DNA of 64,000 bases, taken from the NCBI RefSeq assembly GCF_001038485.1, contig NZ_LDUE01000065.1, forward strand, positions 61,216 through 125,215. Direction: 5' to 3'. The translations under genes were made by a program, and so were the position numbers. Below, piece after piece: positions 47,177-57,203 of this stretch. A model generated the notes under the pieces. It had not been told where the DNA came from. It saw only the letters and a program-made list of their open reading frames with translations, and did not search any database. The first letter of the stretch is position 1. Every line of letters starts with the position of its first letter. The stretch is from Ornithinibacillus californiensis. Lineage in GTDB: Bacteria; Bacillota; Bacilli; Bacillales; Amphibacillaceae.

Positions 47177-47205
47177 TTGTATACCATACAGGGGTATGGT
47201 AATAT
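47177..47205 (+). promoter_or_regulatory. copB promoter with CsoR-like operator
   Basis: TTGTAT (47177-47182), 17-base spacer, TAATAT (47200-47205). The spacer contains the inverted repeat ACCATAC-AGGG-GTATGGT (47183-47200), which resembles the TACC...GGTA G-tract operator of CsoR-type copper repressors. No csoR gene lies in the window. Confidence 0.75.
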
Positions 47206-47271
47206 GTGAATAGGGATAGAAAATAAAGTAGATGTTAACAGTAGAATATCTTAAAAAGGAGAGTGGTAATA

Positions 47272-49479
47272 ATGGATAAGCACCATCATGAAAATCATAA
47301 CCACCACAAACATAGTGGACATGATCACCATAATCATAAAGAACATATGGGACATGAACATCACAATGGTAGTGAAAATCATGAGCATCACGAACACCAT
47401 AATCAACATGAACACATGGAACATGGACATCACAATCATGAACAACACGAGCACCATAGAGACCATAACCAACAACATAACGGTCATGAACATCATAATC
47501 ATAGCCATGCTCACCATGGACATGGAGGACATGGAGGACACCACGAGCATATGGTAGAAGACTTTAAGAAGCGTTTTTGGATTTCATTAGTCCTAGCAAT
47601 ACCAGTTTCTTATTTGTCACCTATGATTCAAATGCTTATTGGCTATGAAGTGAACTTTACGGGGGATACCCTTGTACTTTTCATACTTTCTACTATTGTA
47701 TTTTTCTATGGTGGAAAGCCGTTCTTGCTTGGTGCATGGGATGAACTTAAAGGTAAATCTCCTGGCATGATGATGTTAATTACACTAGCTATAGTGGCTG
47801 CTTATGTATACAGTACCTTAACAGCATTTTTTATCGAGGGTAGTGATTTCTTCTTTGAACTAGCTACACTTATTGTCATTATGCTACTAGGACATTGGAT
47901 AGAAATGAAATCCCTTATGGGTGCTTCCAAGGCATTGGAGGAGTTAATTAAATTAATGCCCAAAGAAGCTCACAAATTAGATGAGTCAGGCAATATTATT
48001 GAAGTAACAGTAGAGGATTTACAGCCAGGGGACCGAATCTTAGTTAAGTCGGGTGAAAAGATTCCTATTGATGGTGAAATATACGAAGGTGAGTCTACAG
48101 TGGACGAGTCCATGCTTACTGGTGAATCGGTACCGGTCGAAAAGGGTCCTGGAATGGAAGCGATTGGTGGAGCTGTCAATGGTGACGGTGTTTTAAAGAT
48201 AAAGGTAAGTAAAACAGGAAATGATACGTACCTATCTCAAGTAATAAAATTAGTGAGTGACGCTGAAAAGACCAAATCAAAAGCTCAAGGATTTGCCGAC
48301 ATTGCAGCCAAATGGTTATTCTATGTTGCTGTTGTTGTAGGGATTATAACTTTCGCCGTCTGGTGGACTACTGGGGATGTAGATTTTGCCCTAGAACGAA
48401 TGGTTACCGTTTTAATTATTGCTTGTCCACACGCACTTGGTTTAGCAACACCTCTAGTAACATCTAGATCTACTGCCATTGCAGCTAAAAATGGTTTGTT
48501 AATTCGAAATAGAATAGCGTTTGAAAGTGCATTTAAATTGGATCGAGTGGTGTTTGATAAAACAGGTACCCTTACGGAAGGTAATTTTGGTGTTACGGAT
48601 GTTCATCCAATTGAGGGTATTAGTGAAGAAGAGTTATTAAAACTAGCTTATTCTGTTGAAACACAATCAGACCATCCCATAGCTAAAGGAATTGTCAAAG
48701 AAGGAAAAGAACGTAATTTATATCCCTATGATGTTAGGGATTATCAAAATCTAACTGGTAAGGGATTAGTAGCAAAAATAGGAGAAGATGAAATAGCTGT
48801 TATAAGTCCCGGTGCTATGAGAGCCAATAAAATTTCTTTCGATGAAAAAAACTATGAACAATTGGCTTTACAAGGAAAAACAGTTGTATTTGTCCTTAAA
48901 AATAATACTTTGCAAGGAATGATAGCACTCGCTGATATTATCCGTGAATCTTCTTACAAGGTTATAAAAGAGTTGAGTGATCTCGGAATTGAGACTGTTA
49001 TGATGACTGGGGACAATAGCCGTGTTGCAAATTATGTGGGTGAAAAACTAGGAATTTCTAAAGTTATTGCCGAAGTACTTCCCCATGAGAAATCAAACAA
49101 TGTTAAGTATTTAAAACAAGACGGGAAAAAGGTTGCTATGATTGGTGATGGAATTAACGATGCACCTGCTTTAGCAGAGGCCGATTTGGGAATTGCAATT
49201 GGAGCAGGCACAGACGTTGCAATTGAGACCGCTGATGTTGTGTTGGTAAACAGCAATCCGGTAGATATTTTAAGTATCCTTAAACTGTCGAAAGCAAGTC
49301 GTAGAAAAATGGTTCAAAACTTGGGCTGGGCTGCTGGATATAATATCCTTGCGATCCCACTAGCTGCTGGTGTACTTTATAATATTGGGATAGTGATAAC
49401 ACCAGCTGTTGGCGCAGCAATAATGTCACTTAGTACAATTATATGTGCCATCAATGCTCAATTATTAAAGATTGACTAA
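47272..49479 (+). CDS. copB: CopB-type copper P1B-ATPase with His-rich N-terminus
   Basis: 735 residues from the ATG at 47272 (AAGGAGA). Residues 1-95 contain about 43 histidines. Eight membrane helices; phosphatase motif LTGESVP, CPH motif in IIACPHALGLA (the P1B-3/CopB class), phosphorylation site DKTGTLTEG, nucleotide motif HPIAKG, and hinge GDGINDAPAL. This class exports copper or silver. Under a CsoR-like operator and followed by its own terminator. Confidence 0.95.
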   Translation: MDKHHHENHNHHKHSGHDHHNHKEHMGHEHHNGSENHEHHEHHNQHEHMEHGHHNHEQHEHHRDHNQQHNGHEHHNHSHAHHGHGGHGGHHEHMVEDFKKRFWISLVLAIPVSYLSPMIQMLIGYEVNFTGDTLVLFILSTIVFFYGGKPFLLGAWDELKGKSPGMMMLITLAIVAAYVYSTLTAFFIEGSDFFFELATLIVIMLLGHWIEMKSLMGASKALEELIKLMPKEAHKLDESGNIIEVTVEDLQPGDRILVKSGEKIPIDGEIYEGESTVDESMLTGESVPVEKGPGMEAIGGAVNGDGVLKIKVSKTGNDTYLSQVIKLVSDAEKTKSKAQGFADIAAKWLFYVAVVVGIITFAVWWTTGDVDFALERMVTVLIIACPHALGLATPLVTSRSTAIAAKNGLLIRNRIAFESAFKLDRVVFDKTGTLTEGNFGVTDVHPIEGISEEELLKLAYSVETQSDHPIAKGIVKEGKERNLYPYDVRDYQNLTGKGLVAKIGEDEIAVISPGAMRANKISFDEKNYEQLALQGKTVVFVLKNNTLQGMIALADIIRESSYKVIKELSDLGIETVMMTGDNSRVANYVGEKLGISKVIAEVLPHEKSNNVKYLKQDGKKVAMIGDGINDAPALAEADLGIAIGAGTDVAIETADVVLVNSNPVDILSILKLSKASRRKMVQNLGWAAGYNILAIPLAAGVLYNIGIVITPAVGAAIMSLSTIICAINAQLLKID

Positions 49480-49493
49480 CCGAATAATATATC

Positions 49494-49530
49494 GTGGCTA
49501 AGCAAGAATATCTTGTTTAGCCATTTTTTT
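49494..49530 (+). terminator. Terminator of copB
   Basis: TGGCTAAGCAAGA against TTGTTTAGCCA, then seven T. Confidence 0.85.
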
Positions 49531-49570
49531 ATTCTGGCAATTGCTTATGTCATAAAGATTTCATTAAATC

Positions 49571-49598
49571 TTGACAGTTTATGCATATATTTTTCCTA
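49571..49598 (+). promoter_or_regulatory. OmpR-type direct repeat upstream of resA
   Basis: TTGACA, TGCATA and TTCCTA at 49571, 49582 and 49593, an 11-bp period; the middle half-site is a consensus copy, the outer ones are weaker. Same strand as resA. Confidence 0.5.
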
Positions 49599-49659
49599 CA
49601 ATTAAACGGATTGTACTTATGAATACTTTTCAATTAAAAGCGCTTAGGAGTTGACGTAT

Positions 49660-50238
49660 ATGAGCTTAGAGGAAGCTAAGAGGAAAAAGAAAGATAAAAA
49701 AAGAAATCGCTTTATTTTTAGAACATCTATTTTGGTGCTATTGGCAGGGGCCATAATATTTGCATTAGTTTCTAATTTGCAAGGAGATACAACTATTTAT
49801 CGGGTTGGGGATACAGCACCGGATTTCCAATTAAATCAGATTAATAATTATAACGATTTAGAAACGGTGCGCTTAAGCGATTTTAGTGGAAAAGGGGTTA
49901 TGTTAAATTTTTGGGGAACCTGGTGTAAACCATGTGAGGAAGAAATGCCATATATGCAAGCACTCTACCCTGAATATCAAGAAAAAGGTGTAGAGATTAT
50001 TGCGGTAAATCTTGATGCAACAGAGTTTGTAGTAGATAAATTTATCGATAAATATGACTTAACTTTCCCTGTACCACACGATACAAAAGATCAAGTTCGT
50101 GACTTGTATAAAGTAGGTCCTCTTCCAAGTACCTTTTTTATAAGTCCTGAGGGAGAAATAGTTGAAGTTGTAGAAGGTGGACTTTCACTTGAACGATTAG
50201 AAGGATACCTTAAACAAATTCAACCCACGGAATCATAA
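49660..50238 (+). CDS. resA: Thiol-disulfide oxidoreductase ResA
   Basis: 192 residues from the ATG at 49660, nine bases after AGGAG; a TTG three codons earlier overlaps it. Membrane anchor about 20-42, then a thioredoxin fold facing outside with WCKPCEEE active site, and cis-Pro in GPLPSTFF. ResA reduces the haem-binding cysteines of apocytochrome c. First gene of resABC. Confidence 0.93.
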   Translation: MSLEEAKRKKKDKKRNRFIFRTSILVLLAGAIIFALVSNLQGDTTIYRVGDTAPDFQLNQINNYNDLETVRLSDFSGKGVMLNFWGTWCKPCEEEMPYMQALYPEYQEKGVEIIAVNLDATEFVVDKFIDKYDLTFPVPHDTKDQVRDLYKVGPLPSTFFISPEGEIVEVVEGGLSLERLEGYLKQIQPTES

Positions 50239-50255
50239 GCCAGAGAGGGATGTAA

Positions 50256-51974
50256 ATGAAGCATATAAAATGTGAATGTGGTCATGTAAATCCAGAGGGC
50301 ACTGTCCTTTGTGAAGCATGTGGTAAACCAATAGAAGGAAATCAGCATATTGATGGAAACGATAAAAAGAAACTATTAAATATGCGCTATGAAGGAAGTG
50401 CGAGAAGGTCTACTACATTTAACAAATCAATAGTTGACAAAGTATGGAGTTTTTTCTCCTCGGTTAAGGTTGGTGTATGGTTAATTGTTATTGCATTAAT
50501 TGCATCCGGAATTGGTACTATATTACCACTTGAACAATACATTCCAGCAAATGCAATATCACGAGATCCAGCAATATTTTATCCGGAGACTTACGGATTA
50601 TTTGGAAAAGTATATTATCAATTGGGTTTTCACAACTTATATAGTTCCTGGTGGTATCTCATTATATTAGCATCCATTGGGGTATCATTAGTAATTTGTA
50701 GTATTGATCGATTCGTCCCACTATATCGAGCATTAAAGCGTCAAAAGGCTAAGCGACATGAATCCTTTATTAATAGACAGCGTTTTTATAGTCAAACTGA
50801 AGTAGTTTCTCAGGAAGAAATTAATACAGTCAAGAAACGTCTGCAAAAGCAACGCTATCGAATTAAAGAAGAAAATGGACATATAGTCGCGGAGAAAGGC
50901 AGATTTTCTAGATGGGGTCCTTATGTCAATCATATTGGTCTTATTATCATTCTCATTGCAGCATTATTGAGAACAACTTCCTTTTTCTATTTAAGTGAGT
51001 ATGTTTGGGTAAGAGACGGGGAACTTACAGTCATTCCCGGCACAGACAGCGAGTATTATATCGAGAATAAGAAATTCATATTAGATACATATGATATAAA
51101 TGATAAACGTTTTAAAGATGCTCTTGCAAAAGAGGGGAGAATAATTCCTAGTAACTTCCAGACAAATGTTACTATTTTTAAGGCTGAGGAACCCGAAGTA
51201 ATCGGTGTTGAAGAGGACCTAGTAAAAATTAATGATTTTGAAATAAGAATGAATGAACCAGCAAAATTTGGTGGTTATATTTTATATCAACAAGGCTATC
51301 AAATAAATGAATTTTCGAAGATGACCTTTAAAATCTATCAATTGAATGATCCAGAGGCTGAAGCATTAGGGGAATTTACAGTTGATTTATTTGACCCCAA
51401 AACAGAGTACGAGATTGATAGTGAATTCAGAGTAGAAGTGGTTGAATACTATCCAGATTATACATTAACCGAAGATCAGGTAAGGTCTAAGACAAAAGAT
51501 TCCAATAATCCTGCATTCGTGTTTAACTTATATCCTCCTGGTAGTGAAGATGCTGAGATTAGTTTTGTAGGTGACGTTATCGGTTCGGCAGAGGATTTAG
51601 GGATAGACACTTCCGCTGTTGACCTACAGCCAATGGGTAATGTTATCGGGTCATTCGCACCTTCAATTGACCCTACTGGTGAAAATCAATATCGTATTTT
51701 AATTGATTCCATAGAATTTGACCGTAAGAGTGGCTTAAGTATTAAAAGGGATTATACCATTCCATTTTTTGTATTAGGCACACTAATCTTTATGATAGGT
51801 GTCATCCAAGGTATGTATTGGCAGCACAGAAGAATTTGGATACATCCAAAAAAAGAAGGTATTCTTTTAGCTGCTCATACCAATAAGAACTGGTTTGGAC
51901 TTAAAAAGGATATTGAAAAAGTAATCGACGGGACTTCCATTCAAATGGTGGAAGAACAAAAAGAGGATGATTAG
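50256..51974 (+). CDS. resB: Cytochrome c biogenesis protein ResB
   Basis: 572 residues. N-terminal zinc ribbon CECGHVNPEGTVLCEACGK, three early membrane helices (about 70-92, 125-150, 222-245), a large exported domain, and a last helix near 505-525. Part of the system II (ResB-ResC) haem handling and ligation complex. Starts 17 bases after resA. Confidence 0.92.
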   Translation: MKHIKCECGHVNPEGTVLCEACGKPIEGNQHIDGNDKKKLLNMRYEGSARRSTTFNKSIVDKVWSFFSSVKVGVWLIVIALIASGIGTILPLEQYIPANAISRDPAIFYPETYGLFGKVYYQLGFHNLYSSWWYLIILASIGVSLVICSIDRFVPLYRALKRQKAKRHESFINRQRFYSQTEVVSQEEINTVKKRLQKQRYRIKEENGHIVAEKGRFSRWGPYVNHIGLIIILIAALLRTTSFFYLSEYVWVRDGELTVIPGTDSEYYIENKKFILDTYDINDKRFKDALAKEGRIIPSNFQTNVTIFKAEEPEVIGVEEDLVKINDFEIRMNEPAKFGGYILYQQGYQINEFSKMTFKIYQLNDPEAEALGEFTVDLFDPKTEYEIDSEFRVEVVEYYPDYTLTEDQVRSKTKDSNNPAFVFNLYPPGSEDAEISFVGDVIGSAEDLGIDTSAVDLQPMGNVIGSFAPSIDPTGENQYRILIDSIEFDRKSGLSIKRDYTIPFFVLGTLIFMIGVIQGMYWQHRRIWIHPKKEGILLAAHTNKNWFGLKKDIEKVIDGTSIQMVEEQKEDD

Positions 51975-51985
51975 GGAGGACAATC

Positions 51986-53179
51986 ATGGAGGGCTTATTA
52001 AATGCGAGTAGTACAATGCTGTTCACTGCATTCATATTGTACTTAGTTGCAACATTATTTTTCGGTGCAACTATTAAAGAGAAGAATAGTGAACAAAAAA
52101 AATCTGGTTTTGCTGGAAAACTAGCAATAACACTAACCATACTTGGGTTAGTTGCGCAGCTAATCTACTTTATTACAAGATGGATGGCCTCAGGACATGC
52201 TCCAGTTAGTAATATGTTCGAATTTGTTACTTTCCTTGGTATGTGTTTAGTGTTAGCGTTTATTATTATCTATTTAATTTACAAATTAAACATTTTAGGT
52301 TTATTTGCATTACCGATTGCTATGATTTTTATTGCATATGCAAGTGTGTTTCCAACAGAAATTGCACCACTAGTTCCATCATTAAAAAGCTACTGGTTAT
52401 ATATTCATGTAACTACTGTTGCTTTAGGGTCAGGCATTTTATTTGTTAGCTTTGTTGCAGGATTAATGTACTTAATTCGCCAAGTTGATCAACGTAAACG
52501 TGATGCTCGAGTTGTTTCATTAGAAGTAGTTTTATACTTCATATTCCTGTTATTAGGGTTTATTCTTATTTCTTCCGTATTTAGTGCTATGAATTATAGT
52601 GCAATTTTTGAATATGATTTAAATGGTAAGAGGGTAATGACAGAATATGAGTTACCAGCAATTGCTGCACCGAATGAAAGCACTCTAGTAACAGAAGGTG
52701 TAATGAAACCGTGGTTTGAAACCCCTTCATGGATGCAGGGTTCTCATGCCGGAAGAAAATTTAACAGTGTTATTTGGTCAATGGTTGTAGGGTCAGCTCT
52801 CTATGGATTGACTCGGTTGCTGTTACGGAAGCGTGTAGGTGCGGCAATTAGTCCGCTACTTAAAAAAGTAAACCCCGAGTTATTGGATGAGATCAATTAT
52901 CGTGCAGTAGCAATTGGGTTTCCAATCTTCACATTGGGCGGGTTAATTTTTGCCTCTATTTGGGCTCAAGAAGCATGGGGACGCTTCTGGGGCTGGGATC
53001 CAAAAGAAGTTTGGGCACTTATCACCTGGTTCTTCTATGCTGCATACTTACATTTAAGACTTTCACGCGGTTGGCATGGAGAAAAGTCAGCGTGGCTAGC
53101 TATAATAGGTTTTGGGATAATATTATTTAACCTAATTGTTGTAAATTTAGTGATAGCAGGGCTTCATTCCTATGCATAA
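51986..53179 (+). CDS. resC: Cytochrome c biogenesis protein ResC (CcsA/CcsB-type)
   Basis: 397 residues, about eight helices, with the tryptophan-rich haem motif WGRFWGWDPKEVWALITW and flanking histidines. It exposes haem to ResB for attachment. Starts 11 bases after resB behind GGGAGG. The resDE two-component genes that follow resC in B. subtilis are absent; the operon ends in a terminator. Confidence 0.93.
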   Translation: MEGLLNASSTMLFTAFILYLVATLFFGATIKEKNSEQKKSGFAGKLAITLTILGLVAQLIYFITRWMASGHAPVSNMFEFVTFLGMCLVLAFIIIYLIYKLNILGLFALPIAMIFIAYASVFPTEIAPLVPSLKSYWLYIHVTTVALGSGILFVSFVAGLMYLIRQVDQRKRDARVVSLEVVLYFIFLLLGFILISSVFSAMNYSAIFEYDLNGKRVMTEYELPAIAAPNESTLVTEGVMKPWFETPSWMQGSHAGRKFNSVIWSMVVGSALYGLTRLLLRKRVGAAISPLLKKVNPELLDEINYRAVAIGFPIFTLGGLIFASIWAQEAWGRFWGWDPKEVWALITWFFYAAYLHLRLSRGWHGEKSAWLAIIGFGIILFNLIVVNLVIAGLHSYA

Positions 53180-53237
53180 TGCAATTGATTGATGTTACTT
53201 TAAACTGTTTTTAATATAACCCTAATATAAGCATTTT

Positions 53238-53273
53238 AAAAACTATCACCGTGAAAATGGTGATAGTTTTTAA
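53238..53273 (+). terminator. Terminator of resABC
   Basis: AAAAACTATCACC, loop GTGAAAAT, GGTGATAGTTTTT. Confidence 0.85.
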
Positions 53274-53345
53274 TAGAAGTTGAATATACAATGATATAAC
53301 TTCTATTTTAGCCCGACAAATCATAGATTAAATAGAGGTGATATT

Positions 53346-54476
53346 TTGAAGAATGCTAATAATAGGGTAAGAATATTTTCAATAATATTAATCAGTTTAT
53401 TTGTTCCAATGACAATTATTATAACTATGGTAATAAATAATTCAAATATGAAAAACAATATGCTTGCACAACTTATTAACTCAGATGAATTTTCTAAGGT
53501 TTTTTTATCTATAATGGGAGAAGAAATTCCCAATTTTAAAGAGTATATAGACAATGAATATAATACTCCTTCCATTGGTAACTTGTTATTAGAATCAATA
53601 ACCGGAATTAATACTGATAACCTCAATATGTTACTAATCAGTGAAATTCCAGGATTCAGTCATAATAATGTGATTTATGTGGCTGGCCAGGGTTCAGATT
53701 ATTCAAATCTCCCTCAAGAGTCTCCACCGCCAGACTTTGATGAACTACTCAAGACAGAAGGTCCTGATAATGATAATCATCATGTTCCAAATCTAACTAC
53801 AGATAAACCAAATAATCCAACAGTTTTTATCTATCAATCTCATAGTTGGGAAGGATATCTACCTTTAATGGCAGAGCATGGGAGGACTAGTGACTCTTCA
53901 AGTATTAATAATAATGAAAATGTAGTTCTAGTTGGTTCCATGCTAACAAAAAAATTGAAAGAATATGGTGTTTATGCGGTACAGGACGAAACTAACATTG
54001 CTAAGGCCTTAAAGGATAGGGGATGGAATTATAGCCATTCTTATCAACTGTCTCGTGAACTTATCGAAACTACAGTTTCTAAAAATGAAGATATAACGTA
54101 TTTAATTGATATACATCGAGATTCAGCGACGAGAGATATAACAACTATCACCATTAATGGAAAAAGTTATGCAAGGCTATATTTTGTAGTTGGGAAAGAA
54201 TATGCTAATTATGAGGAGAATTTATTATTCGCTAAAGAGCTTCATGAGAAACTTGAAGAGAAGTATCCTGGACTTAGTAGAGGTGTTTATTTAAAAACAA
54301 GTTCTGAGGGAAATGGTGTCTATAATCAGGATATATCAAATAGATCTCTATTAATAGAAATGGGTGGGATTGAAAACAATAAAAAAGAACTATCCAATAC
54401 AATTGACGCATTTTCCGATGTTTTTATGGAAAAGTATGAGGGAGTTATTGAGGTTATTGCTCCAAATCAAGGTTAA
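53346..54476 (+). CDS. SpoIIP-like peptidoglycan amidase/endopeptidase
   Basis: 376 residues from a TTG behind GAGGTGA. One membrane anchor (about 10-30), a polar region, then the SpoIIP amidase domain: VFIYQSHSWEGYLP with the metal His, TYLIDIHRDSATRD, and LLIEMGGIENN. SpoIIP normally cleaves septal peptidoglycan during engulfment. A copy on an island may be a paralogue of a chromosomal spoIIP outside the window. No clear sporulation promoter was recognised. Confidence 0.87.
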   Translation: MKNANNRVRIFSIILISLFVPMTIIITMVINNSNMKNNMLAQLINSDEFSKVFLSIMGEEIPNFKEYIDNEYNTPSIGNLLLESITGINTDNLNMLLISEIPGFSHNNVIYVAGQGSDYSNLPQESPPPDFDELLKTEGPDNDNHHVPNLTTDKPNNPTVFIYQSHSWEGYLPLMAEHGRTSDSSSINNNENVVLVGSMLTKKLKEYGVYAVQDETNIAKALKDRGWNYSHSYQLSRELIETTVSKNEDITYLIDIHRDSATRDITTITINGKSYARLYFVVGKEYANYEENLLFAKELHEKLEEKYPGLSRGVYLKTSSEGNGVYNQDISNRSLLIEMGGIENNKKELSNTIDAFSDVFMEKYEGVIEVIAPNQG

Positions 54477-54525
54477 AGATTCCAAATTCAACTAAGAATC
54501 AGGGCGGGTTTGATATTAACTTTAA

Positions 54526-54564
54526 AAGGTATGCAAGGAACTTATCCTTGCATACCTTAATATT
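54526..54564. terminator. Bidirectional terminator between the SpoIIP-like and multicopper oxidase genes
   Basis: AAGGTATGCAAGGA, loop ACTTA, TCCTTGCATACCTT, in the gap between convergent genes. Confidence 0.85.
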
Positions 54565-54574
54565 TTAAATTTAC

Positions 54575-56170
54575 TTATTCAGGCTGATTATCTACTTTAC
54601 CTGTATCTGTATAAAATGGTTCAAAATTATTGTATTCAACTGTTGTAACCATTCCACTAGATGCGTGATGTAAATCATGGCAGTGGAATAACCAGTTACC
54701 AGGATTATCCGCAACGAATGCTACTTCATAAGTTTCCCCATACTTAACGTTCAATGTATCTTTGATAATAGGGGAACCTTGAAGTTCCTCTCCATTTTTA
54801 CTTAGAATTTGGAAGAAGTGACCATGAAGATGCATAGGATGATCAGCTTTATCCATACTGTTATTGGTAAGTGTAACTTTCACTTTGTCTCCTTTATCTA
54901 CCTCAATAGGAGGTACGTCTGGATAGGTTGCTCCATTTATAGTCCATACCATGCCCATTTCTTCTTCAGAACTCATTGCAGTATTAAGCTCCATCTCGTA
55001 CTCTACATCAAAATTATCATTTAAATTAAATTGAGATTCTGTTTTCTCTCCAAGCTTCGTGATATCTACTGTATCCGGTGTTAGAAAATGTTCAGCCTTT
55101 TGGCCATTTCCATCTTCATATACGATATCCATTTTCATGTCCTGAGCAGCTTCCATTTCTCCATGACAATCGATGGTAAAGTCACCACTGCCATCCGCAA
55201 CAAATTCAACGTCAACACGTTCCCCAGGTGCAACTTCAATAACTGAGCCAGCTATTATTTGTGGATTATTCACTTTTTGTCCATCAACATGTGTCACTTT
55301 ATAATCAACCGGAATATGAATCTGATGTGCCATATAGCCTGCATTTACAAATCGTAACTTTACAGTTTCGCCTTCCTTTACGAACAACGGCTCATTATTT
55401 TCGTAAGTCTTTCCATTCATGGTGAAAATATCATAAGATGACATATCATGAGCCATCATATCGCTCATGTCCGATGATTCCATATCCATACCGCCATGAT
55501 CCATGCCTTCCATATCATCCATGTCACCCATATCACCATGGTCCATACCATCCATATTCATATCATTTTCCTCATGACTACCTGATTCCCATTCATCTAG
55601 AACTAAAGTATAGTCTCTATCGACGTCAGCATCATCCTCAGATTCAACAATAATCGTTCCATATAACCCCTTATCTAATTGCTCAACACCATTTTGATGG
55701 GAATGATACCAATATGTTCCTGGATCATTTGCTAGAAATTCATAGGTGTATGTTTCCCCTGGAAGGACAGCATCCTGTGTAACACCCGGAATCCCGTCTT
55801 GAGTATTAGGAACAGGAATACCATGCCAATGAATGGATACAGGTTCTTCTAATTCATTGGTTAGGTTAACCTTTACTACTTCACCTTGTTTTACACGTAT
55901 TTGTTCACCCGGAACAGTACCATTGTAGGTCCAAGCAGTTATAGTTTTTTCTGAACTTAATTCCCATTCTGTTTCTTGGGCAGTGAGATTAAATTCATTA
56001 ATTTTCTTGCCATCTAAATTTTCTGCTTTAACTTGTACTACCTCAGAAACAGTTTCCTCTGAATTGGATGTATCATCTTTCTCATTATTAGATCCATTAG
56101 ATTGGTCCGTACATGCCGCTAAAATCGCAATAATAGTAATTAAGAGAGATGTTATTATAAATTTTTTCAT
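54575..56170 (-). CDS. Multicopper oxidase lipoprotein
   Basis: 531 residues from the ATG at 56170, behind AAAGGAGG; the frame is open upstream but the signal peptide begins here. Lipobox ILAAC. Three cupredoxin domains with all copper motifs: HWHG, WYHSH, HPMHLHGHFF and HCHDLHHASSGM. A Met/His/Asp-rich linker (about 205-245; repeats of MDGMDHGDM type) may deliver copper, as in CueO/CopA oxidases. Exported; oxidises Cu(I) or phenolics (family knowledge). Confidence 0.94.
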   Translation of the reverse strand: MKKFIITSLLITIIAILAACTDQSNGSNNEKDDTSNSEETVSEVVQVKAENLDGKKINEFNLTAQETEWELSSEKTITAWTYNGTVPGEQIRVKQGEVVKVNLTNELEEPVSIHWHGIPVPNTQDGIPGVTQDAVLPGETYTYEFLANDPGTYWYHSHQNGVEQLDKGLYGTIIVESEDDADVDRDYTLVLDEWESGSHEENDMNMDGMDHGDMGDMDDMEGMDHGGMDMESSDMSDMMAHDMSSYDIFTMNGKTYENNEPLFVKEGETVKLRFVNAGYMAHQIHIPVDYKVTHVDGQKVNNPQIIAGSVIEVAPGERVDVEFVADGSGDFTIDCHGEMEAAQDMKMDIVYEDGNGQKAEHFLTPDTVDITKLGEKTESQFNLNDNFDVEYEMELNTAMSSEEEMGMVWTINGATYPDVPPIEVDKGDKVKVTLTNNSMDKADHPMHLHGHFFQILSKNGEELQGSPIIKDTLNVKYGETYEVAFVADNPGNWLFHCHDLHHASSGMVTTVEYNNFEPFYTDTGKVDNQPE

Positions 56171-56211
56171 GTCTTGTTTCCTCCTTTTCCAAATTGAGTG
56201 TACTAAAGAAA

Positions 56212-56250
56212 TGTGAAGAAAATATGCATTTTTAATAACTGAAATGTGAC
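56212..56250 (-). promoter_or_regulatory. OmpR-type direct repeat upstream of the multicopper oxidase gene
   Basis: On the coding (minus) strand TGCATA, spacer TTTTC, TTCACA (56228-56212). A further half-site, GTCACA (56250-56245), is two periods (22 bases) upstream. Confidence 0.6.
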
Positions 56251-56387
56251 AAAACTGATTTACCATCTAATTTTCTTGGTTTATTATATTGTAATTGTTA
56301 TTGCTAAGGGTTAAAATGTTTCCATAAGGAAACTTTTTGTTACGTGGGCATATCATGATAGAAATCCTACTAGAAGGAGAGGAAAGT

Positions 56388-57203
56388 ATGATTGATGTTT
56401 TTATAGGATTTCCCCCAGTAATTCAAGCAATGATAGCAACACTTTTCACTTGGGGAATGACGGCACTAGGAGCCGCTTTGGTATTCACTACAAAATCATT
56501 TAACCAAAGATTATTAGACAGTATGTTGGGGTTTGCCGGTGGAGTAATGATTGCAGCCAGTTTTTGGTCATTATTATCTCCTGCTCTAGATATGGCAGAG
56601 GGAGGTAGAGTACCTGTTTGGATTCCTGCTGCAGTTGGTTTTATGTTAGGTGGAGGAGTCTTATGGGCGGTAGATAAAATAATTCCGCATCTTCATCCTA
56701 ATTCTTCAATAGGTCAGGCAGAGGGGCTGCATTCCAAAAAAGTTAAGAGAAGTACACTATTGGTGCTTGCTATAACCTTACACAATATTCCAGAAGGTTT
56801 AGCGATAGGCGTTGCTTTTGGAGCGCTAGCTACGGATTCTGCATCTGCTTCAATAGCTGGAGCAATTGCTTTAGCCATTGGTATTGGAATTCAGAACTTT
56901 CCTGAAGGGGTAGCTGTATCTATGCCGTTACGAAGGGATGGAATGTCTAGAAGAAAGAGTTTTTATTATGGTCAATTCTCTGGTATGGTTGAACCTATTT
57001 CAGCTGTTGTAGGTGTATTAGCAGTGTCGATGGTTGAGCCACTTTTACCATACGCTCTAAGTTTTGCGGCAGGAGCAATGATATTTGTTGTGGCAGAAGA
57101 AGTAATCCCGGGTTCTCAAGAGAAGGGGAATAAGGATCTTGCCTCTATGAGTTTAATGATTGGATTTACCGTGATGATGATTTTAGATGTTGCTCTTGGT
57201 TAG
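56388..57203 (+). CDS. ZIP-family metal transporter
   Basis: 271 residues from the ATG at 56388, behind AAGGAGAGG. Eight helices; metal-site motifs HNIPEGLAIGVAFG (helix 4) and QNFPEGVAVS (helix 5), as in ZupT/GufA-type ZIPs. It imports zinc or other divalent metals, or acts at the membrane in metal balance. Divergent from the multicopper oxidase gene. Confidence 0.9.
   Translation: MIDVFIGFPPVIQAMIATLFTWGMTALGAALVFTTKSFNQRLLDSMLGFAGGVMIAASFWSLLSPALDMAEGGRVPVWIPAAVGFMLGGGVLWAVDKIIPHLHPNSSIGQAEGLHSKKVKRSTLLVLAITLHNIPEGLAIGVAFGALATDSASASIAGAIALAIGIGIQNFPEGVAVSMPLRRDGMSRRKSFYYGQFSGMVEPISAVVGVLAVSMVEPLLPYALSFAAGAMIFVVAEEVIPGSQEKGNKDLASMSLMIGFTVMMILDVALG

Noticed and set aside
47251..47550. Met/Val-rich 99-codon frame on the minus strand
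   Set aside because: It is the antisense reading of the His codons (CAT/CAC) of CopB, which gives Met and Val; not a gene.
55438..55653. Pro/His/Tyr-rich plus-strand frame
   Set aside because: Antisense shadow of the Met/His-rich linker of the multicopper oxidase gene.
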